Positions 1-5,325 of a DNA stretch of 5,325 nt are shown here, piece by piece. The DNA is from Candidatus Hydrogenedentota bacterium (GTDB lineage: Bacteria > Hydrogenedentota > Hydrogenedentia > Hydrogenedentales > SLHB01): NCBI GenBank assembly GCA_003552765.1, contig PUOI01000440.1:1-5325 (forward strand), given 5' to 3'. The notes under the pieces are model-generated. The model was not told the origin of the DNA. It saw only the letters and a program-made list of their open reading frames with translations, and made no database searches. Position 1 is the first letter of the stretch, and each line of letters begins with the position of its first letter. The translations under genes were made by a program, and so were the position numbers.

Positions 1-909
1 CGGGCAGGCAAGGACGTGTTCAGCGAAAAGCCCTCCTCCATGACGGTCGCCGAGGGACAACAGGTGGTGAAGGCGGCCCGGCGCTACGATCGCGTCTATC
101 AGACCTGCACCCAGCGTCTGAGCGAGGCGCATCATATCTTCGCCATGGAAATGGCGCGCACCGGCCGGCTTGGCGAGGTGCATACCGCCTACGCGCATAT
201 CGCGCCGTGGGACGACGCGTACATGACCCACGATTGGCGCGATCCCGAGCCCGAGCCGCCCCGGGAAGAAGTCGACTGGGACGCGTGGCTGGGGCCCTGT
301 CCGTGGCGTCCGTACAACTCGGCCTATGTTGGGGGCGGCTGGCGCGGCGTCTACGATTTCCACACGAGCTGCATCGGCGAGTGGGGCGCGCACACTTTCG
401 CCCAAGCCCAGATGGGGTTGGACAAGCTGGATACATGCCCTGTCGAGTACCAGTATGTGGACAACCAAACTGGCGATGGCATGGTCTGTACGTTCGCTGA
501 CGGCCAGCGGCTGATTCTGTCACGTGGTGACCGGTACTGGCACGGCTCCTGCGGCGAACGGTTCGACGGCGACGAAGGCTGGGCCGCCGCGGCCGACGGC
601 TATTCCCGCCCGGAGGTCTCGTCCCCGTCCTTGTTGAAGGAGTACCGGCGGGTGGTGGATGAGTATAAAGCGCGCACCCAGCGTCCCATGAACCATGTCC
701 GCGACTTCTTCGATTGCGTCCGCACGCGCCGGGATCCCGTGGCCAATGCCGAAGTCATGCATCGTTCCATGACCACGGTGCATGCCGCCAACATTTGTAT
801 GTGGCTGAGGCGCGACGTGAGATTCGACCCGGATAAGGAAGAGTTTGTGGACGATCCCGAAGCCAACCGGCTGCTGTCGCGGGCTATGCGGGAACCCTGG
901 ACGGTGTAA
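1..909 (+). CDS. Gfo/Idh/MocA family oxidoreductase, C-terminal part (5' end outside window)
   Basis: The reading frame is open from the first base and ends at TAA 907-909, giving 302 residues without a start. A GTG at 16 is in frame but falls inside the conserved motif GKDVFSEKP, which ends the NAD(P)-binding Rossmann domain of this family (usual form GKDVYxEKP), so the true start lies upstream. The Lys of EKP is normally an active-site residue. The rest is the substrate-binding alpha/beta domain: GEWGAH around residue 131 matches the family's D-x-G-x-H catalytic segment, with Glu in place of the first Asp. The tail carries NHVRDFFDCVRTRRDP, then a histidine-rich helix, and ends in LLSRAMREPW. 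That tail is the signature of the C-terminal domain common in Planctomycetes-like genomes. The likely reaction is NAD(P)-dependent oxidation or reduction of a sugar or cyclitol; the substrate cannot be told. Many relatives are exported by Tat, but the N-terminus is not visible here. The HEAT-repeat gene follows after 31 bases, suggesting one operon. Confidence 0.93.
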   Translation, partial: RAGKDVFSEKPSSMTVAEGQQVVKAARRYDRVYQTCTQRLSEAHHIFAMEMARTGRLGEVHTAYAHIAPWDDAYMTHDWRDPEPEPPREEVDWDAWLGPCPWRPYNSAYVGGGWRGVYDFHTSCIGEWGAHTFAQAQMGLDKLDTCPVEYQYVDNQTGDGMVCTFADGQRLILSRGDRYWHGSCGERFDGDEGWAAAADGYSRPEVSSPSLLKEYRRVVDEYKARTQRPMNHVRDFFDCVRTRRDPVANAEVMHRSMTTVHAANICMWLRRDVRFDPDKEEFVDDPEANRLLSRAMREPWTV

Positions 910-940
910 ACGCGGCCCCATCTGACGAAAGGAGTTTTTC

Positions 941-2824
941 ATGAAGGTGAGAGTTACGTTTTGTCTCGTCATTGCGGCGGGTATACTGTCGATGTCCTTC
1001 GCTGCGGCTGGTGCGGATGAAGCCAGTTTGATATCGGTTATCACCGATCCAGACGCGACACTCCAAGAAAAGAGTAACGCGTGCCGTGAGTTGGCGCAAG
1101 TTGGCACGGAAGAAGCCGTTCCCGCACTGGTTGAGCTGTTGGCCGACGAAGAACTTTCTCATAGGGCGCGATACGCGTTGGAGACCATACCATATCCAGC
1201 GGCGGATGAGGCCTTGACGGCGGCGCTAACTGAGGTGGAAGGCCGACCCCTTCTTGGCGTTATCGCCAGCGCTGGCGTACGCCGGTCGGAGGCTGCGGTG
1301 GAGCCCCTGGCCGAGCTGCTTCAGAGCGAAGAGGTTGAAGTAGCGCATGGAGCCGCGGCCGCGTTGGGAAGTATCGGCACGGTAGACGCGGCTGACGCGT
1401 TGTTGGCGGCATTGGCCGAAGCCGAGCCGCGGGATCATCTGGCGCTGTCCGAGGGCGTGTTCCGTTGCGCGGAAGCCCTGGCCGAAGCCGGCGAGACGGG
1501 CAGGGCCATCGACTTGTACGACCGCGTGCTTGAATTGGAGCCGGAACCCCGGCAGGCGCGGCTTGGCGCACTGCGCGGCGCTGTGTTGACCCGAAGCGAT
1601 GAGGAAGGCTTGGCCCGGCTGGAGGAGGCTCTGAACAGCGAGGAGCACCCCGTCTTCGCCACGGCCATTCGGCTTAGCATGGAGTTGCCCGATGAAGCCA
1701 TCGGAGACATGCTTGCCACCGCCCTCCCCGACGCGTCCACCGACCGGCAGATCCCGATTATTCAGGCTCTTGGCGAGCGGGGGGATGTGGATGCCGCTCC
1801 AGTCTTGCATGACATGACCGGAGAGGATCATCCCACCGGGGTTCGCGTGGCCGCGCTGTACATTTTGACGCGATTCGCCCATGACCCTGTGGTTGATACG
1901 CTTGAAGAGCTTGTGCTCACGGCCGATGGCGAGTTGGAGGAGACCGCCCGGCGCTGTCTCGTCGGCTATCCTGGGGAAGCGGCGGATGACGCCATCTTGG
2001 CTTTACTCGAACACGAGGACACCGCCGCCCAACTCACCGGTCTCGATCTGGTGACCGATCGAAACATGCCGCAGTCCATGGATGTGCTGCTCGAAACAGC
2101 CGCGGACCACCCTAACGAGGAGATGCGCGGCGCCGCCCTCAGCAATTTGCGGCAAGCCGCCGGTCTGGAGGAACTGCCCGCCTTACTTGCTCTATTGGCC
2201 GATCCGGCATCCGATGAAGAGGCGGATACGATTGAATCCATGCTGTCGGCAGTCTGTGCACGTCTAGGCGAGACCGTAGGCGGCGAGTTGGAGATAACCG
2301 AAGCGGTCTACGGCGATCTGCCCGATGGCGATTCAGCCGATGTGACCCAAGAAGTCGCCGACATGGTGGAAGAGGGTTCATTGTCGGTTGAAGCTAGCAA
2401 CGCGAATTTTGGCGATCCCGCCGACGGCGTCGTAAAGCAATTGCGCGTTGATTATGTTCTGGATGGGCAGCCGGGAAGTCAGACGGTTCAAGAGGGGGAA
2501 ACCTTGAATATCGGCATGGCCGCCCCGCCCGAGGTTGTGGAAGCGTTTCGATCCGCCTTGGCCCAAGATCCGCCGGCCGAGGCTCAGCGCGCCATGCTGC
2601 GCGTGCTTGGTTCGATCGAGAGCGCTGGCGCTTTTGAGCTGGCCGCGGAATACGTCGAGCACCCGGAAGCCGGCACCGAGGCGCGCGAGGCCGTGGTGCG
2701 TATTGCCGAGGCCATTGCGCTTCCCAGCGATCAGCTTACGCCAGTGATGGAGCAAGTGGTGGAGTTGACCGATGACAGTGAACTCGCCGACAGGGCTCGC
2801 GAGCTGGCTGAAACAGGGGAATAG
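941..2824 (+). CDS. Exported HEAT-repeat protein with embedded DUF3395-like domain
   Basis: This is a 627-residue protein starting at ATG 941, six bases after a strong Shine-Dalgarno sequence (AAAGGAG, 928-934). The first 25 or so residues form a Sec signal peptide: MKVR, a hydrophobic core (residues 5-22), then AAAGA before DEA. There is no lipobox Cys, so the product should be periplasmic or secreted. From about residue 40 to 445 it is a helical array of HEAT/Armadillo-type units with recurring blocks such as EEAVPALVELLADEE and EAAVEPLAELLQSEEVEVA. One stretch (about 172-204, with AIDLYDRVLELEP) looks like a TPR unit. Residues about 450-528 are different and beta-rich, with YGD, DVT, NANFGDP and K-x-L-R-V-D-Y. 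From memory this resembles DUF3395, the C-terminal domain of DNAJC11-like proteins, which also occurs in bacterial exported proteins. HEAT-like helices resume from 532 to the end. The composition is strongly acidic. The likely role is protein-protein scaffolding at the cell surface or periplasm; no catalytic motif is visible. It is probably co-transcribed with the upstream oxidoreductase and ends just before a terminator. Confidence 0.92.
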   Translation: MKVRVTFCLVIAAGILSMSFAAAGADEASLISVITDPDATLQEKSNACRELAQVGTEEAVPALVELLADEELSHRARYALETIPYPAADEALTAALTEVEGRPLLGVIASAGVRRSEAAVEPLAELLQSEEVEVAHGAAAALGSIGTVDAADALLAALAEAEPRDHLALSEGVFRCAEALAEAGETGRAIDLYDRVLELEPEPRQARLGALRGAVLTRSDEEGLARLEEALNSEEHPVFATAIRLSMELPDEAIGDMLATALPDASTDRQIPIIQALGERGDVDAAPVLHDMTGEDHPTGVRVAALYILTRFAHDPVVDTLEELVLTADGELEETARRCLVGYPGEAADDAILALLEHEDTAAQLTGLDLVTDRNMPQSMDVLLETAADHPNEEMRGAALSNLRQAAGLEELPALLALLADPASDEEADTIESMLSAVCARLGETVGGELEITEAVYGDLPDGDSADVTQEVADMVEEGSLSVEASNANFGDPADGVVKQLRVDYVLDGQPGSQTVQEGETLNIGMAAPPEVVEAFRSALAQDPPAEAQRAMLRVLGSIESAGAFELAAEYVEHPEAGTEAREAVVRIAEAIALPSDQLTPVMEQVVELTDDSELADRARELAETGE

Positions 2825-2842
2825 GCGTAAGAACCTTCTCTC

Positions 2843-2890
2843 AGAACTCCGGAGCGTGAGAAGCCTCCCGCTCCGGAGTTCTCACTTTTT
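2843..2890 (+). terminator. Rho-independent terminator of the oxidoreductase/HEAT block
   Basis: The arms 2843-2856 and 2869-2882 pair perfectly over 14 bases (AGAACTCCGGAGCG with its reverse complement), with a 12-base loop. Three bases later comes a run of five T (2886-2890). The hairpin begins 18 bases after the HEAT gene stop codon and lies between two independent gene blocks, as expected of an intrinsic terminator on the + strand. The short T-run makes efficiency uncertain. The core CTCCGGAG is itself palindromic and occurs in both arms. Confidence 0.85.
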
Positions 2891-2964
2891 ATGCCGCACA
2901 TTCCCGGACAACGGACCTGAACGCTCGTTGCGCCACGCCATTGAAACCAGTGGCTTCCCAATGG

Positions 2965-2998
2965 CCTGTCCAGATTTGACAACTCCAAGCAGGACAGG
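2965..2998. repeat. Inverted repeat flanking the -35 box, possible operator
   Basis: CCTGTCC (2965-2971) and GGACAGG (2992-2998) are perfect inverted repeats separated by 20 bases. The left arm lies just upstream of the -35 hexamer and the right arm ends directly against the -10 hexamer, a position suited to a repressor or activator. A second 7-base inverted repeat (GCCATTG 2937-2943 / CAATGGC 2959-2965) abuts it upstream and shares base 2965. Seven-base inverted repeats occur by chance at about this density, so placement is the only real argument. Confidence 0.3.
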
Positions 2999-3004
2999 TA
3001 TCCT
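2976..3004 (+). promoter_or_regulatory. Sigma-70-type promoter for the structured RNA
   Basis: A perfect -35 hexamer TTGACA (2976-2981) is followed by a 17-base spacer and the -10 hexamer TATCCT (2999-3004; four of six match TATAAT). Transcription would start near 3010-3011. That is exactly where the structured region begins, so two independent signals agree. The promoter lies downstream of the terminator at 2843-2890, as expected for a new unit. It is the best promoter match I see in the window and may also feed the downstream tRNA-tig-clpP genes. Confidence 0.75.
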
Positions 3005-3009
3005 TTAGC

Positions 3010-3194
3010 GATGTGAGGAGCCCGTGACGCGTTAAGCACGCCGGGCTATGAAAGCGGCCCGGTGGCGCATGTGGAAACAAGGCAATACGAGAAGCCTGCC
3101 AGCCTCCTTAATGCCGCCGTTGTACGGCGCGCCTCCAACCTAAAAAAGGGGCGCGCAATGGCTTCACGGGGGATGCGCCGCCTCACACAACATC
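3010..3194 (+). ncRNA. Structured non-coding RNA or leader, about 185 nt, family unassigned
   Basis: The 5' end coincides with the predicted start of the promoter at 2976-3004. The two ends pair: TGTGAGG (3012-3018) with CCTCACA (3181-3187), then CCCGTGA (3021-3027) with TCACGGG (3164-3170), leaving an asymmetric internal loop. Inside are hairpin A (3039-3046 with 3057-3064, core CCGGGC/GCCCGG) and arm B (GGTGGC 3061-3066 with GCCGCC 3113-3118, capped by AGGC 3080-3083 / GCCT 3093-3096). Hairpin C (3127-3135 with 3148-3156, nine pairs, A-rich loop) follows. A and B share two bases, so not all form at once. Length, strong own promoter and end-to-end stem resemble 6S RNA, the RNA polymerase regulator, but the branching is more than the usual rod and I find no diagnostic 6S sequence. 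I saw no RNase P, tmRNA, SRP, T-box or common riboswitch motif. No clear terminator follows, so it may instead be the 5' leader of the tRNA-tig-clpP transcript. The 3' end is set only by the pairing. Confidence 0.55.
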
Positions 3195-3284
3195 GCCGTC
3201 CAATTCGTTTGGCCGCTAGCCGCTGTTAGCTGTTCTCATAATCTCATTTCCGGCATCCCGGTGACGCGCCGGGGGGAAAACTGT

Positions 3285-3370
<86 letters not shown>

Positions 3371-3406
3371 ACTTACGCAAACCGCAACTGGAAGAAGAAA
3401 CACATC

Positions 3407-4873
3407 ATGGCAGACGAAAAGCACAACGATCAGGATACCGCTGAAGAGGAGGATCTCGGCACGGGGGGCGCTCCCGCGGCCGCCGAAGTGGCGGAAGAAG
3501 GGGACGAGGAAGCATTCAAGTTTGTTGAGGATCCCGAGTTCGACGTGAAGTACCAGGGCGATTGCCTGTACGAGGTCGAGGTTTCCATCCCGCCGGCGAA
3601 CCGGACGAAAAAATCCGAGGAACTCTTCAGCGAGTTGAAGTCCGAGGCCGAGGTGCCGGGGTTCCGCCCAGGGCGGGCGCCGCGGCGCGTGCTCGAAAAG
3701 CGGTTTGGGAAAGCGGTGAAGGGCGAGGTGATTTCTCAACTGCTTGACGCGGCCTTCCGGAAGCTCCTTGAGGAACAAGAGCTTGAACCGCTGGATACTC
3801 CGGACATCGACGGGATTAAAGAGAACGAGGATACGCCAGACACCGAACCTCTCAAGTTCACCCTCAAGTTCGAGGTCGGGCCTATTGCGAAGCTCGATGA
3901 CTACAAAAATCTCGAACTCGAGCGTGAGGTGCTGAAGGTCGGCGACGACGAGGTCGACGCGGCCTTGGACCAGGTGAGGGAGCGGAACCAGGACTACGCG
4001 GCGATCGATGACGCCGCCCAGGAAGGCGACCAAGTCCTCATCGACTTTGACGGGACCGTCGATGGAGAGTTCTTCGAAGGCGGGGCGGGCCGCGATTATC
4101 CTTACATTCTGGGCGCCAAACGGTTCTTCCCCGAGTTCGAGGAGGTGCTTATCGGCGCCAAGGCGGGCGACGAGAAGCAGTGCGAAGTGACCTTGCCCGA
4201 CCATATGCCCCAGGAGGAATTGCGGGGGCAAACGGCTCAATTCACCCTGAAGGTGAAAGAGGTTAAGCGCCGCCAGAAACCGGAGTTGAATGACGAATTC
4301 GCGCAGAGTCTCGGCTACGAGGACCTCGCCGACATGCGGGAGAAGGTCCGCGAGACCATTCAGGAACAGTATAATTCCGCCCTTGAGTCTAGGATCCGGG
4401 AGCAGGCCATCAATAAGCTGGTTGAAGAAGCGGACTTTGAGCTGCCTCAATCCTGGGTTAATCGTCTAACGGAGTCCTATGTGAAGCAGCTTCGTTCGGA
4501 CGACGGCTATGAAGAGGATGAGGTTGCGCCCGAAGAAAAGGAAGCGGAGTGGCGTGCCCAAGCCGAGGAACGAGCCAATGAGGAACTCAAACGCATGGCG
4601 GTCTTCACCGCCATCATTCGGAACGAGGACCTGCAGGCCACCGAGGAAGACTTTGAGGACGAAGCGGAGCGCATGACGCAAAACTACGGGATGAGGGCCT
4701 CCGTGAGTGAAGTGGCTCAAGTGCTGATGGCGGGTCAGATGCGTTCCCAGACCGAGGACCAGATCTTGCGCCGTAAGGCTTTGGACCTGCTCCTTGAACA
4801 TGCTACAATAACGGAAAAGGAAATCGACAAGAGCGATCTTGAAAACGCTGATGAGGCGGAAAGCGAATCCTGA
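3407..4873 (+). CDS. tig: Trigger factor, ribosome-associated chaperone and peptidyl-prolyl isomerase
   Basis: This is a 488-residue trigger factor. It docks on the ribosome near the exit tunnel, shields nascent chains and carries a prolyl isomerase domain. An in-frame ATG at 3341 lies inside the tRNA, so the start is ATG 3407, preceded by a purine-rich GGAAGAAG. The ribosome-binding domain spans about 46-155, with the signature GFRPGRAP (85-92; family form GFRxGKxP) and RVLEKRFG after it. The FKBP-type domain spans about 203-289 ([19 protein letters not shown] through LKVKEVKRR). The helical chaperone domain runs from about 291 to 475. It is some 55 residues longer than the 432-residue E. 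coli protein. Most of the excess is an acidic, Ala/Glu-rich N-terminal extension (1-45), and the C-terminal end is also acidic. A GTG at 3488 is a possible later start but has no good ribosome-binding site. The stop codon overlaps the clpP start. Confidence 0.96.
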   Translation: MADEKHNDQDTAEEEDLGTGGAPAAAEVAEEGDEEAFKFVEDPEFDVKYQGDCLYEVEVSIPPANRTKKSEELFSELKSEAEVPGFRPGRAPRRVLEKRFGKAVKGEVISQLLDAAFRKLLEEQELEPLDTPDIDGIKENEDTPDTEPLKFTLKFEVGPIAKLDDYKNLELEREVLKVGDDEVDAALDQVRERNQDYAAIDDAAQEGDQVLIDFDGTVDGEFFEGGAGRDYPYILGAKRFFPEFEEVLIGAKAGDEKQCEVTLPDHMPQEELRGQTAQFTLKVKEVKRRQKPELNDEFAQSLGYEDLADMREKVRETIQEQYNSALESRIREQAINKLVEEADFELPQSWVNRLTESYVKQLRSDDGYEEDEVAPEEKEAEWRAQAEERANEELKRMAVFTAIIRNEDLQATEEDFEDEAERMTQNYGMRASVSEVAQVLMAGQMRSQTEDQILRRKALDLLLEHATITEKEIDKSDLENADEAESES

Positions 4874-5325
4874 TGGATATGAAGAATCCGATGGACATCC
4901 GCGGCGTTACCATCTACGAACAGACCAGCCGGGGCGAGCGCCTCTATGACATCTATTCGAGGCTGTTGGCCGACCGGATCGTCTTTCTCGGAATGCCCGT
5001 GGATGACCTGGTGGCGAACTACATCATCGGCCAGTTGTTGTTCCTTGAGGCCGAGGATCCCGATAAAGACATTCAGTTGTATATCAATACCCCCGGCGGC
5101 AGTGTGACGGCTGGATTGGCGATTTACGACACCATCCAGTACATTCGCCCCAATGTGTCGACTATCTGTCTGGGGCAGGCCGCAAGCATGGGGGCCGTGC
5201 TCATGGCGGCGGGGACGAAGGACAAGCGTTTCTGTCTTCCCTATGCCCGCTTCTTGTTGCATCAGCCCATGGGCGGCGTGCATGGCCAGGCCTCCGATAT
5301 TGACATTCAAGCCAAGGAAATCATC
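4873..5325 (+). CDS. clpP: ATP-dependent Clp protease proteolytic subunit (3' end outside window)
   Basis: The first 151 residues of ClpP are present, the serine peptidase that forms a double-ring chamber and degrades proteins fed by ClpX or ClpA-type unfoldases. ATG 4873 overlaps the tig stop (TGATG, one shared base), with a GGAAAG at 4858-4863, so translation is probably coupled. Other in-frame ATGs at 4879 and 4891 could be used instead. The N-terminal axial segment [18 protein letters not shown] is typical. [11 protein letters not shown] (71-81) contains the glycine-rich segment of the oxyanion region. Ser105 in GQAASMGA is the nucleophile and His130 in LLHQPMGG the general base. The catalytic Asp lies beyond the window edge. 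Family proteins are about 195-210 residues, so roughly 45-60 are missing. In many bacteria clpX follows, which would complete a tig-clpP-clpX set, but that is not visible. Confidence 0.97.
   Translation, partial: MDMKNPMDIRGVTIYEQTSRGERLYDIYSRLLADRIVFLGMPVDDLVANYIIGQLLFLEAEDPDKDIQLYINTPGGSVTAGLAIYDTIQYIRPNVSTICLGQAASMGAVLMAAGTKDKRFCLPYARFLLHQPMGGVHGQASDIDIQAKEII

Noticed and set aside
16..18. GTG as start codon of the oxidoreductase
   Set aside because: It lies inside the conserved GKDVFSEKP motif and the frame is open to base 1, so the gene begins upstream of the window.
1226..1882. Minus-strand open frame of 218 codons inside the HEAT gene
   Set aside because: It is antisense to a clearly coding region with signal peptide and repeats, and shows no protein family features.
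3212..3230. Near-repeat GCCGCTAGC / GCCGCTGTTAGC as terminator of the structured RNA
   Set aside because: The possible stem is only four base pairs and no T-run follows.
3237..3242. CATAAT as a -10 box of a separate tRNA-Leu promoter
   Set aside because: No -35-like hexamer lies 16-18 bases upstream and there is no extended -10 TG, so it is too weak to call.
2825..3284. CRISPR array or insertion-sequence remnants in the long intergenic region
   Set aside because: No regularly spaced direct repeats, terminal inverted repeats, target duplications or transposase fragments are visible.

Overview
This is a GC-rich bacterial window (roughly 60% GC by eye), with every gene on the + strand in two transcription blocks. 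The left block resembles Planctomycetes/Verrucomicrobia/Lentisphaerae or Hydrogenedentes-type genomes. It holds a Gfo/Idh/MocA oxidoreductase with the C-terminal signature common in those groups, followed by an exported HEAT-repeat protein. That lineage is inferred from protein style only. The right block is a conserved housekeeping arrangement: tRNA-Leu, trigger factor, ClpP.

Layout: 1-909 is the C-terminal two thirds or so of a Gfo/Idh/MocA oxidoreductase, its start lying outside the window. 941-2824 is a 627-residue secreted HEAT-repeat protein carrying an embedded beta-type domain, probably co-transcribed with the gene before it (31-base gap). A strong hairpin plus T-run at 2843-2890 closes this block.

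The 460 bases between the HEAT gene and the tRNA hold no convincing protein gene but are not empty. A near-consensus sigma-70 promoter (TTGACA, 17-base spacer, TATCCT; 2976-3004) points at about 3010. From exactly that base a 185-base stretch (3010-3194) begins whose two ends pair with each other and whose interior holds several strong helices. I read this as a non-coding RNA gene or a structured leader of the downstream operon. I cannot assign a family. Length, promoter and end-to-end pairing fit a 6S-like RNA, but I see no sequence motif that proves it.

The right block starts with tRNA-Leu(UAG) at 3285-3370, with encoded CCA. Trigger factor (tig) starts 36 bases after it and clpP overlaps the tig stop codon by one base, continuing off the window. 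Trigger factor catches nascent chains at the ribosome exit tunnel and ClpP is the peptidase core of the ClpXP/ClpAP proteases, so folding and degradation genes are coupled here. I see no good separate promoter for tig. It is probably transcribed together with the tRNA and possibly with the upstream structured RNA.
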